DNA from: Gracilaria domingensis
Taxonomy: Eukaryota > Rhodophyta > Florideophyceae > Gracilariales > Gracilariaceae
Length of the DNA: 29,584 nt
Assembly (NCBI GenBank): GCA_022539475.1
Contig: VCMS01000449.1
Span: forward strand, 1-29,584
Direction of reading: 5' to 3'
Position 1 is the stretch's first letter. Each line of letters starts with the position of its first letter. This document shows positions 9,525-17,864 of the stretch, piece after piece. Position numbers and translations under genes: made by a program. The notes below the pieces were generated by a model that was not told the origin of the DNA, did not search any database, and saw nothing but the letters and a program-made list of their open reading frames with translations.

Positions 9525-11115
9525 TTAGACCATTCGATGCACTTTCCGCACGGCCAACGACATCTTATTGACATGGTATACGCCAACTCTCAAAAGCGCT
9601 TGAATGATTACGAACATGATAAGGGTACCACTTCCGCCAGGAGACTGCTCGGTGATGCTCTCGTGATGATCCACCAACTCCTCGTTCAGATCATCATGCG
9701 AATCAGAAATGTTATGCGTCTTCTACTTAAGCGCACGCCGCGAGTTATGAAGGCCTTGCAACTGGCTAGAAAACCTGCCCGAAGCACGCGACAAGTCGCC
9801 TGCAGTAGCCTTAAGAGGTTTCAAAACGGCCACCAACTGCCACATGTCGCCCTTTTGTTTCTCCATCTCGCGAATGAGTTGCGCAATGATTTGGCGCACA
9901 CCCTCCAGTCGAAGCTTTCTTTCTTGCGCATTCTCGTCGCCGAGGCCCTTGAAAATGGACGTCATAGAGTTGTACACCTCGTACACCTGCAGGTCTGAAG
10001 AGCCTGAGATCGACGAGGTGGCGTCCTCTCTGCGGTGCATGCGCGTGGTAGGGTTCAGATCGGTGCGATGCGGAGGCGGAGCAGGGGCGGTGCTGTCATT
10101 GCTACACCACTGGAGCTACCATTGAAAGCCGGCGGCACGTAGCCGCGCGAATTATCGCTCTGCTGCTGTTGTTGATGCTGTTTCCGCTGTTGTTGCTGTC
10201 ACAGACCACGGTGGTCGGTCCGTAGTTCCGGAAGCAGAACCGGCGCCATACTGCTGCGAATAGTAGTCGGATCGATAAGTGTGGGCAACCTGAGCGGATT
10301 CATGAATTAAGACGGCGTCATGGACCTCATGATTGGCAAAGAAATGGCCGGTCTCAGCAGGGAGTGCGAGGAAGCCACCACCAGAGAATGGCAGCTGCAC
10401 ACCCCAAACCTTGAAGCACGTATGCCAGCGTTGTGGGGCGCGTGGGTTCATAGCGACGCCCACGTGAAGATTGCCACCGAGCAGCTGGACTTACACGCGA
10501 ATCGGGTGGTTCATCTCAAGCGAGCAGCCCTCGAAAAGCTCGGTATCCGCGCCATCGGTGTCAGGCTTTCATTGCTTGGTTCCGTCCGACACATAAACGT
10601 ACATATGGGCCACATTTCGCGTTCGAGAGTTGGAAAAGGTGTCGATAATGATGCCAAGCCCCACAAATGTATGCGCAATACCCATGGCATAGCCTAACCT
10701 CGGGCGGTCCCACAAAAAGAAGAAGTCCATACCATTGGCAGGGTCATGCGAATCGCGCACGGTATCGAACTCCACGTCGAAGTAGCCGTTGAAGTTTTGC
10801 GTATCGGTGGCAATGTCGTTGTAGAACAGCGCTTAATTTGACTGGCTCGCCGACATGATGAGGACCACGTCGCGACCGGTGCGGCTGCGCGTGATCATGG
10901 TCGTGCCCAGCTGAAACCCGTCGGAGACGGGGTCACCGGCGGCGATGGGCCTCGTTCGGGTGCCGAAAGAAGAGGTCCGGGCCTCCTGCGCCCAGGTAGA
11001 GAAACTGGAATAGCTGCGGGTTTTGCTGCTGTCACTACAGCAGCGACGGCAACGCGAGGGCTCTGGCAGCCAGCAGTAGCAGCACGCAAATCGGCGCGAG
11101 ACGCGGCGTCGACGA
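9525..11115 (-). pseudogene. L-type lectin of the ERGIC-53/VIP36 family, pseudogene copy 1
   Basis: ERGIC-53-type lectins are type I membrane cargo receptors that cycle between ER and Golgi and bind high-mannose glycans. In order on the minus strand: a hydrophobic signal-like stretch (CVLLLLAARALALPSLL, about 11090-11040); a lectin domain with FFFLWDRPRLGYAMGIAHTF, GLGIIIDTFSNSRTRN, YVYVSDGTKQ and GHFFANHEVHDAV; a Gln/Thr-rich linker; a coiled-coil stalk (9723-10040); and a C-terminal hydrophobic segment near 9570-9600. An in-frame TAA after SASQSN and the stop after RRALK are shared with copy 2, while the TGA after DGTKQ is private to this copy. No convincing start ATG was found. Confidence 0.8.
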
Positions 11116-11570
11116 CGACTCACGGCGGGATGGCGGCGACGGTGAACGAGTGGCGCGCGCGAAAGTTCGGGAGGCAGGAAGCGAGGTCCGTGAGCGAACG
11201 GAGGGCGTGGTTTACGGGCGGTATGGCAGGGTGCCAGTGATGACGGGCAACGGCAGCGATCCCCACGCGGAAGTGCACGCAAGGGTGGAGCGCGAAGGAG
11301 CCTAGCGCAATTGTACTGCACGTACAGCGCGCATAAAATGACTGAAGCGCGCAACATGCGCACATTGGAAGGCGTCGCGCGCCACGTCACATCGACGACG
11401 CACAGCTCTGCGGCGCGAGACAGCCGCGCGCGGAGTGCGCCGCACACGGGAATGCGCGCCCTCGCGCGCGTCAGCGAGGCGCTTCAGCTCGAACAGCATG
11501 CGCTACGTTTTGGCTGGCGTTGCGTGCGGTGTGTGTTTTAGGAGGTCTGTGGACGCTACCAGAATGAGGC

Positions 11571-11885
11571 GAAAACGTGCCCGCGGGTGGATGGGGTCGG
11601 TCGTGTTAGGGTAGGTACCCTAACACGACCGGACCCCCCCGCCGGCGGGCATAAAATCGTACATTTTTCAAAAAATCGGCCAAAACGTGCCCGCGGGCGG
11701 GGGGGTCCGGTCGTGTTAGGGTACCTACCCTGACACGACCGACCCCCCCCGCCCGCAGGCATAAAAAAGCACATTTTTTAGAAAACCGGCCAAAACGTGC
11801 CCGCGGACGGGGGGGTCCGGTTGTGTTAGGGTAGCCACCCTAACCCAACCGACCCCCCCCCCCCCACGCCCACGCGCACGTTCTG
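11571..11885. repeat. Three 110-bp tandem units, each a large palindrome (left array)
   Basis: Units start with AAAACGTGCCCGCGG at about 11572, 11682 and 11792, giving exact 110-bp spacing. In each unit a long inverted repeat is centred on GTTAGGGTA / TACCCTAAC, flanked by CGGTCGT / ACGACCG and runs of G and C. A short A/T-rich spacer with ATAAAA separates units. The third unit has drifted. The mirror copy is at about 18980-19296. Confidence 0.92.
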
Positions 11886-12985
11886 GCCATATTTTGGCAC
11901 CATGCAGAGACCTCCCAAAACACCTTCCTCCACACTTCCCGCACTCATTACGGTGCACCTGCCCGCCAACACGTGAACGCTGCTGGCCACGTGGATTGGC
12001 GGGAGGTAAAAGAGCTGTATATACAACGCCGGCTATACATCAATGAGAGTATATCTCGAGTATTATAAGCTCTTAAAAAGCACAATTCGAGAGCGCAGTG
12101 ATTACTGGCATAAGTCTAAATCCACTACAACCACCTGTTCACAGACAAATTTTTAAACCGTTTTGCAGCGTTTCCAAACCTCCCAAAACACAGTTTGATG
12201 CATTACTCACAGTTTTTTTGTTGCAAGCACAATATACATTCATTAGACAAGACTCAACTAGTTTTCGTATCCAAATGATGCTCATCTAGTAAAAAAAACT
12301 CACGACCATGTGTTTGCTACAAGTTGTGTACTTATTGACAAACTACACTATTTACACTGCTCAGAGCAGCACGGTGACGAACTACGAAAGCGCCTCAACA
12401 CTCTCACGCACGAAAGTGGTAATGCGCCGGAATGAGCTGCAGATAAACAGAGTGATGACAGTAGGTAGCTACTTAAAATACTCGCCACCCTTGTTTTCGG
12501 TGAAGATACAAATTCACCGATGATGTAGATGAGGTAATATCGTCTAGCATGAGCCCATCGGCTCTGGCTTTTTACGCTAATATCGAAATTTAATTGGTTC
12601 GTTCTGACGGGCTGGTAAACAGCACAGAAGGCCTTCAACGATCATAGAATCCCTGAATTATAGTGGTAGTGGATTTCTCTGCGGAACACTAAAAAGAACC
12701 AAATGGAGTTTTGATCAGCTAACTACTACATGATCCTCACAGGTTTAGAGAACGGGGGCTGTAGCAGCTCCTATATGCTAAATTCATTCAGTATAAAAAT
12801 CTATGGAAGAAAAACGCAACCAGAGTGGTAGTTGAAAGCAAAACATATGGTAGTTATGAAAACCCTTCAGCCCGGCATGCTTGGGCTTGTAGCACATGAC
12901 AATAGTTCCAATATTGAACTCCTATCGCTTCGCCTCTCGGTAACAAGGCCTGTCAGCAACAATACAAGAGAAGATATAAATCGAC
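11886..12985. other. AT-rich part of segment C without a supported gene
   Basis: Several 60-96 codon frames occur on both strands and are conserved in both arms, but the arms are so similar that conservation is uninformative. A TATATA sequence at 12018-12023 (mirror 18848-18853) could be a core promoter element. Its direction is unclear. Confidence 0.3.
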
Positions 12986-13006
12986 GTGTTGTGGAGATAC
13001 CGTAAA

Positions 13007-13465
13007 ATGCTGCCAAAGGTGTTAGTTCTTCTTCTGTTAAGAGCCGTTATAAAACTTCAGAGTTCCACTTCCAGAGCTATGAATTGCTGCCGACTACGTT
13101 GTCGAGCAGCATTTGGAGGCTTCAATCTGCCACCGAAGAGACGAAATAGAGCTTTCATTACATCATGGCCCACTAATGCACCTATAATTATTCCAAGCAA
13201 CGTCCGAGTACTGAGAGAAAATTTTTCTGATTGGGGCCGTGTCCTGCGCTCCCCATCAGATTTCAAAGAATTCCATCATGAAAGGAAAAATATGTCAATG
13301 TCTTTGTATGCTTTGGCCTCCATCATTCAAAGGAGATCTGCCTTGGTGAAGGTTCCATTCAGTAACCTGCCTTTCTTCGTCGTGGACAAATCTAAAGGCA
13401 AACTTCTGACAGAAAAGTTGCATTGCATGGAAGATAGATTTGCGTTTGTAAAGTTCTGGATTTGA
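13007..13465 (+). CDS. 152-residue ORF of unknown function in segment C
   Basis: An ATG at 13007 opens 152 codons rich in Arg, Leu and Ser (RAMNCCRLRCRAAFGGFNLP, later FVVDKSKGKLLTEKLH), with a hydrophobic start, LPKVLVLLLLRAV. The frame is also intact in C' (17864-17406), where one Lys is Ile. Minus-strand frames across the same DNA (13295-13528 and 13057-13266) are also open, and there the same base change is Phe to Tyr, so the coding strand is uncertain. I do not recognise either product. Confidence 0.35.
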   Translation: MLPKVLVLLLLRAVIKLQSSTSRAMNCCRLRCRAAFGGFNLPPKRRNRAFITSWPTNAPIIIPSNVRVLRENFSDWGRVLRSPSDFKEFHHERKNMSMSLYALASIIQRRSALVKVPFSNLPFFVVDKSKGKLLTEKLHCMEDRFAFVKFWI

Positions 13466-13507
13466 GTACGTATCGTTCGAAATGAACGTGACGCGGATCA
13501 TCCTCTC

Positions 13508-13550
13508 TAAGCACTGCAATAGAAACATGATGATTCTATTGCAGTGCTTA
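13508..13550. repeat. Perfect 17-bp-stem hairpin (left copy)
   Basis: TAAGCACTGCAATAGAA is followed by the 9-nt loop ACATGATGA and then its exact reverse complement. The mirror copy is at 17321-17363. It sits between the ORF ending at 13465 and the exon starting at 13601. It could be a terminator, a processed small-RNA hairpin or a recombination site; nothing in the sequence decides. Confidence 0.95.
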
Positions 13551-13600
13551 GGGTCTCTGACTACAGTCTCTCGATTTCTGGAATATTAATCAGTTTCAAT

Positions 13601-14145
13601 ATGCCGAGATGCAAGTTGCGTAACTGTTCGAAGCGAGCTCTCCTTGTTTCGAACAGACTGCATAGAAATAACCCCTGGATGAATCTTACGGTCAAGGCGA
13701 TTTTGATGGACGAGAGAATGAGAGATATGGAATTGGAACGCATGAAAATATCCGACTTGGATCTCGTCTCCCTTGTACGACGTAAGTTTCTTTCTCCTTC
13801 GCCTTTCTTTGCATATTCGAGAATAACTGAGTATGTCTTTCTGACGCTTTCGTCTGTCTCTTGCAGATGCTAGTTTTTGGCGAGGGTCGTCCAGAAATTG
13901 GCAAGGGTCGTCCAGTAAATTTTTTGAAAAAATATCGAGATCAATTATTTCAAAATTTGCAGATAATTGCTTGGGTCGTCCAGAATCGCTGTGCAGTAAA
14001 TACTGGTGGGTTTTCCACTCGTGCTAGTTCTTTAGTCGAGGGCTACCTGAACTGTATTTCGCGAAGTCTAGGTTCAGTTTCCATTAAGGTGCACATTACA
14101 CGATACCTTCTGCGGAATGATACCCTGCAACGCATGGAATACTAG
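13601..14145 (+). CDS. Two-exon gene spanning segments C and D (frameshifted copy), unknown function
   Basis: Exon 1 (13601-13781) encodes 60 residues from MPRCKLRNCSKRALL to LDLVSLVR. A consensus donor GTAAGT follows at 13782, then an 85-nt intron with a pyrimidine-rich end and acceptor TTGCAG at 13866. Exon 2 (13867-14145) continues with ASFWRGSSRNWQGSS and ends LQRMEY. The exons join in phase 1, giving about 152 residues. In this copy a run of six T's at 13920-13925, against five in D', shifts the frame in exon 2. The protein is basic and has no domain I recognise. Exon 1 alone recurs in C' and exon 2 alone in D'. The splice is inferred from signals and frame, not from transcripts. Confidence 0.5.
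13782..13866 (+). other. Candidate 85-nt intron containing the C/D boundary
   Basis: The donor GTAAGTTTC and acceptor TCTGTCTCTTGCAG fit spliceosomal consensus. The boundary between duplicated segments C and D falls at 13850/13851 inside it. The splice acceptor therefore belongs to D and the donor to C. Confidence 0.5.
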
Positions 14146-14820
14146 TGCTAGTACAGATGATGCCCATTATGAAATCATACCGTTTTATTCGTATCTATTC
14201 TTCTATCGACCGCTTTTGCTAACCACTACTTCGCTATATTACATGTACCATATCCCCATGATGGAGCGGATGTAGGCGCAATCTGCGGCAGATGCCGCAG
14301 ACTGCACCTCCACCATCGGCTGTATCGGTAGAACAAATACGCACTCCGAGAGGATGAGGCGCGAAGCGCCTCATCCTCTCCGTTGCTCATGTAGGGAACC
14401 ATGCCCAGATGCATGGTTCCCTACTTGAGGAACCTGCACCTGCAACTCGTGAGCTACGTCCGCATCAAAAGTCATTTACCTGTATACGCAAGCAGAAAGT
14501 ATCCATAAGTTAGTCAATTCTCCGTTGAATGCATTTGAAATGCGATGGAACGTACCATTGATAAGAACAAAACAGAAACGTTGCGCTAGAAAAGTCGAGG
14601 GACCTAGTAACTCGCAAAATGAAAAAGAAGAAGGAAAGGGATCGGTTAGATTACCAGCCCACCATCATCGTAAAGCGCGAAAGGTGTCGAAGCGAGAACT
14701 CACAACCAAGGACACCAAGAATGCCCATGCAGCAAACATACCTCAAGATGCGATAAACGAAAGAGCAGCCTATGTCCCAACCAAGTACCAGAATCGCCTA
14801 TCCCGAACAGCCAGAGATCG
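13851..14820. repeat. Segment D (inverted copy of 1-946)
   Basis: Starts CGTCTGTCTCTTGCAG at the C boundary and matches D' as far as the left edge of the window allows (to 14797). It includes three GGGTCGTCCAG words (13884-13894, 13905-13915, 13973-13983), exon 2, the hairpin trio and a degenerate basic ORF. Confidence 0.93.
14278..14434. repeat. Three consecutive hairpins in D
   Basis: Positions 14278-14305 form a stem on TCTGCGGCA / TGCCGCAGA. Positions 14348-14380 form a perfect 15-bp stem with a GAA loop. Positions 14383-14434 form a long stem of about 23 bp with one mismatch around CCAGAT. The order mirrors D' (364-520). The middle stem is perfect here and has a mismatch in D'. Confidence 0.9.
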
Positions 14821-14993
14821 ATCTTGAGAGACGAAATGAAATTGGTCGTTTACTTGTATACGCAAGCAGAAAGTATCCATAAGTTAGTCAATGCTCCGTT
14901 GGATACAGTTGAAATGCGATAGAACGTACCATTGATAAGAGCAAAACAGAAACGTTTCGCTAGAAAAGTCGAGGGACCTAGTAACTCGCAAAA
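14471..14993. repeat. 149-bp direct repeat, two copies 374 bp apart
   Basis: Positions 14471-14619 and 14845-14993 match with a constant offset of 374 and about a dozen substitutions. Both contain TGTATACGCAAGCAGAAAG and end AACTCGCAAAA. The first copy includes the start of the degenerate ORF at 14525. Direct subterminal repeats of this kind are common near transposon ends, but no terminus was found. Confidence 0.92.
14525..14827 (+). pseudogene. Degenerate basic ORF in D
   Basis: A 100-codon frame starting NAFEMRWNVPL, rich in Lys and Arg, is the counterpart of 42-272 (-) in D'. The two copies agree at the DNA level but change frame relative to each other after about 30 codons. No recognised product. 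Confidence 0.3.
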
Positions 14994-15539
14994 GTAACCC
15001 AAAGCCGTTTTCTTGCCGTGTACATGTCGCAGAGCGCGAAGAGACGTGGTGAGGATTGGTTAGTTTAGAACAAAGATACGTAGAAGGAAATGGAAGCACG
15101 TACGAAAAGACTGCACGGAATACATCCGTGAGATACGGATGCTGTCCGCTTTATGGAGGCATCCGACGAGGGCGGAGAAAGAGAATGAGGTACGCTTCAT
15201 GTCCGCTTAATGGATTCCATTCTCAGCACGCTACTTCGTAATCCGTCGTACTTTTTTCCGCCCTCGCACTTCGTAGCGAGTGCGAGGGCGGAAAAACGTA
15301 CGACGGAGCGGAGTAGAACGCCAGGATGGCACGGATCACGACGGTAACAAAAGGTCGGACGTCGGACGGGCGGGGGCGGCGGCGGAGGGAAGAGATTTAT
15401 TTTTCTGTGCGAGATTGGACAAGTGTACAGCGTACAACGTTGGGAAACCACAGGTTTATAACCAGTGGTAGATAATACGAGAAGTACACCCTTGTGTTGA
15501 GGTCGACGTGTACCTACGTTCCTTTTTGAACGAAAGCAC
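14994..15539. other. Single-copy spacer before the Plavaka-type gene
   Basis: No protein-like frame. It holds the 64-nt hairpin at 15243-15306 and a GGCGGCGGCGG run near 15375. It should contain the 5' end and promoter of the transposase gene starting at 15672; no clear terminal inverted repeat was found. Confidence 0.35.
15243..15306. repeat. 64-nt near-perfect hairpin
   Basis: Two 28-nt arms, starting CCGTCGTAC and ending GTACGACGG, pair around the 8-nt loop TCGTAGCG with one mismatch (a T in place of G beside the T run). The inner stem is GC-rich (CCGCCCTCGCACT). It is single copy in the window and about 370 bp upstream of the transposase ATG. Confidence 0.93.
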
Positions 15540-15671
15540 GTGATTAAAACTCAAAATATATCCTCCGTTCTGAGCAAGACGTCGATATTGACTGTCGCTC
15601 GACCTCCTTCTCCCTTCGGACGCCCTTCCCTTGCAGTCTTTGTCGTCGTTTCTCGTTCATTTCTTCTTCCC

Positions 15672-17013
15672 ATGGTCTACTACTGTACACATAAGAAGCA
15701 TGGGTGCCCCTTCGTTACTCGCCGAGGAGTCTTATCTCTTCAACAGCATGTCAACCATTGCCCGTTTCGTCTGAAAGCAGCGCTGGAAGACGACAATAGC
15801 CGGCCCATTCGGAGAAGCAAGCGTCACAAGCTTTCCGCACCCGCGCCCGCATCTTCCGAAACGGTCACTGCCCCTTGTCGCCTTCCCGATCCTCCAGTGT
15901 CCGAGGACATCTTCGACCCCACTCCGTGCGCGCCTCCTATTCCGGACACTTCGCATTGTGTTTCTCCTTCCCCGGCTCCCGCGTCATTAGAGCGAGAACA
16001 CGGAAGCAGTTCCCGCCCAGTGCCTTCTGAGGAGGCCCTTGGTGATTTGCATATGGATTATCTCACGGTTTGTCTGGCTTCAGTAGCTTCCAACCTTGGT
16101 CATCGTGAGGCGGACGAGCTAATTGGGCTACTTCGGGACCCGCGATTCTCGCAAAAGCGATTCAACGAGACCATAACAAGTTCCAAGCGCTGTACAGAAC
16201 TGAAGAACGCCATTTTCGAACGATACGCCTCAAAGGACGGTTTCAATCGCAGAACTGTCTCGCCAGAAGGATGTAAGTTCAGCGCCACCCTCTACACGAG
16301 AGACCCCGTTCAGACACTTGTGAAACAGCTCCAGTTGGCTAACAACGAAAACACATTCTTCCACCCTATACCTCAGACCCACTCCACGAAAATATCTCAC
16401 CCCATGTCCGGCTCTCTCGCAAGAAACGCCACCTCAAAACTTAAGGAAATGGTCATGGGCTCTTTGGATAGTAGAATAGTGTGGTACTCCCAAGAAATAA
16501 GTTACAGTGAATCTTTCGTAGGTATTCTGCATGTATACACCGATAAGTCTTCAACAACTCTAAAGCAAACATCGGTTACCGCCTGTACTCTTCACCTCAT
16601 ATTTCTCAACTTCTCCGACGAGCTACGCCGTAAGCGCATCCGTGATGACCTCACAGTAGTGGCATACTTTCTTACAACACTGGTACAGGTTTTCGCATCT
16701 GAAGCAGACGCAATGCCATTCGTTTCTAGCAAGTCTCTACGCGATTCCAGGATGGACATCCTTCAAGAATCTCTTCGTCAAGTCCTGTAGCAAATTATAC
16801 ATCTAATGCAGAAAGGTTTTCAGTTCATCGGCGAAGACGCAGTATATCGAGTGTGCTATCCTCTGCAAGTCTTTGTGCGGATATTCTGAGGCTAAGGACA
16901 TTCTGTCTACTCTTCATAGGAGCCAAACGGAAAGCCCTTGTCATAGATGCAAACTCCCTTCCTCATCTTTAGGCGGTAATGTTCTTACGTCATTCACTGG
17001 ACTCTCCCAAAAC
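15672..17013 (+). pseudogene. Plavaka/CACTA-type transposase, N-terminal half, interrupted
   Basis: The ATG at 15672 opens 372 codons. The N-terminus has a Cys/His finger: YYCTHKKHGCPF, then QQHVNHCPFR. After a Ser/Pro-rich linker comes the family core: DPVQTLVKQLQLANNENTFF, IVWYSQEI, then FVGILHVYTDKSSTTLKQTS with LHLIFLNFSDELRRKR. That matches 'i.p.iLysDkt.ls...g....P.yltigNip..iRrkps' of Plavaka-like TNP2 relatives; D in YTDK is the likely first catalytic acid. A TAG at 16788-16790 interrupts it. The frame continues (QKGFQFIGEDAVYRVCYPLQVF) and, after a one-base shift near 16880, resumes as GYSEAKDILSTLHRS with PCHRCKLP, the zinc-knuckle-like pair. It stops at the C' boundary, so the rest of the catalytic domain is missing. 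Confidence 0.75.
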
Positions 17014-17020
17014 CACACTA
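16967..17020. repeat. Segment F (54 nt, inverted copy at window end)
   Basis: The reverse complement of 29531-29584 matches this piece of the Plavaka-type gene with one substitution. In both places the match ends at CCACACTA, and what follows differs: segment C' here and segment E' at the right end. Confidence 0.9.
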
Positions 17021-17089
17021 AAAGCGTCAGAAAGACATACTCAGTTATTCTCGAATATGCAAAGAAAGGCGAAGGAGAAAGAAACTTAC

Positions 17090-17270
17090 GTCGTACAAGG
17101 GAGACGAGATCCAAGTCGGATATTTTCATGCGTTCCAATTCCATATCTCTCATTCTCTCGTCCATCAAAACCGCCTTGACCGTAAGATTCATCCAGGGGT
17201 TATTTCTATGCAGTCTGTTCGAAACAAGGAGAGCTCGCTTCGAACAGTTACGCAACTTGCATCTCGGCAT
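17090..17270 (-). pseudogene. Orphan first exon of the C-D gene
   Basis: Encodes the same 60 residues as exon 1 at 13601-13781 with an Ile to Val change, followed by the same GTAAGT donor at 17089-17084. The acceptor and second exon are absent, because segment C' stops inside the intron and is joined to transposase sequence. Reading through gives a different tail ending in SLHL (16941). Confidence 0.5.
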
Positions 17271-17320
17271 ATTGAAACTGATTAATATTCCAGAAATCGA
17301 GAGACTGTAGTCAGAGACCC

Positions 17321-17363
17321 TAAGCACTGCAATAGAATCATCATGTTTCTATTGCAGTGCTTA
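17321..17363. repeat. Perfect 17-bp-stem hairpin (right copy)
   Basis: Mirror of 13508-13550, with the same 17-bp stem and the complementary 9-nt loop. Confidence 0.95.
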
Positions 17364-17405
17364 GAGCGGATGATCCGCGTCACGTTCATTTCGAACGATA
17401 CGTAC

Positions 17406-17864
17406 TCAAATCCAGAACTTTACAAACGCAAATCTATCTTCCATGCAATGCAACTTTTCTGTCAGAAGTTTGCCTATAGATTTGTCCACGACGAAGAAAG
17501 GCAGGTTACTGAATGGAACCTTCACCAAGGCAGATCTCCTTTGAATGATGGAGGCCAAAGCATACAAAGACATTGACATATTTTTCCTTTCATGATGGAA
17601 TTCTTTGAAATCTGATGGGGAGCGCAGGACACGGCCCCAATCAGAAAAATTTTCTCTCAGTACTCGGACGTTGCTTGGAATAATTATAGGTGCATTAGTG
17701 GGCCATGATGTAATGAAAGCTCTATTTCGTCTCTTCGGTGGCAGATTGAAGCCTCCAAATGCTGCTCGACAACGTAGTCGGCAGCAATTCATAGCTCTGG
17801 AAGTGGAACTCTGAAGTTTTATAACGGCTCTTAACAGAAGAAGAACTAACACCTTTGGCAGCAT
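17406..17864 (-). CDS. 152-residue ORF of unknown function in C'
   Basis: Counterpart of 13007-13465, open along its full length with one Lys to Ile substitution near the C-terminus. The opposite strand is also largely open (17343-17576, 17605-17814), and there the change is a conservative Phe to Tyr. The coding strand is not settled and no family is recognised. Confidence 0.35.
   Translation of the reverse strand: MLPKVLVLLLLRAVIKLQSSTSRAMNCCRLRCRAAFGGFNLPPKRRNRAFITSWPTNAPIIIPSNVRVLRENFSDWGRVLRSPSDFKEFHHERKNMSMSLYALASIIQRRSALVKVPFSNLPFFVVDKSIGKLLTEKLHCMEDRFAFVKFWI

Larger units (their letters stand above)
7752..11545. repeat. Segment B (3.8-kb inverted repeat, left arm)
   Basis: The reverse complement matches 23748-27531 throughout, with scattered substitutions and small indels (coordinate sum 35283 at the left end, 35293 at the right). 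It carries the 3' half of ECM29 and the whole recognisable lectin pseudogene, in convergent arrangement. The left boundary, AACAAAATTAGC, lies inside ECM29. The right boundary, TTAGGAGG, abuts segment C directly. Confidence 0.95.
11545..13850. repeat. Segment C (2.3-kb inverted repeat, left arm)
   Basis: Matches the reverse complement of 17021-19320. The coordinate sum is a constant 30871 over most of its length and 30865 at the outer end, because C and G runs differ in length. Divergence is very low; a 60-bp sample at 12301-12360 is identical. From the left it holds a palindromic 110-bp tandem array, an AT-rich stretch, a 159-codon ORF, a 17-bp-stem hairpin and the first exon of a small gene. 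Its right end, CTGACGCTTT, meets D at 13851. Confidence 0.95.

Noticed and set aside
9519..9998. 159-codon plus-strand frame over the lectin stalk
   Set aside because: Antisense shadow of the coiled-coil stalk and membrane segment. The frame is also open in the second copy because the arms are nearly identical.
10833..11447. 204-codon minus-strand frame with many Cys and Arg at the lectin 5' end
   Set aside because: Only its last part, from about SDGFQLG, belongs to the lectin. The Arg/Cys-rich N-terminal part is GC-rich out-of-frame translation; the signal-like stretch is in another frame.
11600..11860. TTAGGG/CCCTAA words suggesting an internal telomere
   Set aside because: The word occurs once per 110-bp unit within a larger palindrome and is never tandemly repeated as TTAGGG, so it is not a telomeric tract.
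11571..11885. CRISPR-like array
   Set aside because: Units are 110 bp, palindromic throughout, and the spacers are near-identical; the window is eukaryotic and has no cas genes.
15361..15400. GGCGGCGGCGG run as a functional microsatellite
   Set aside because: It is too short and impure to claim beyond local GC bias.
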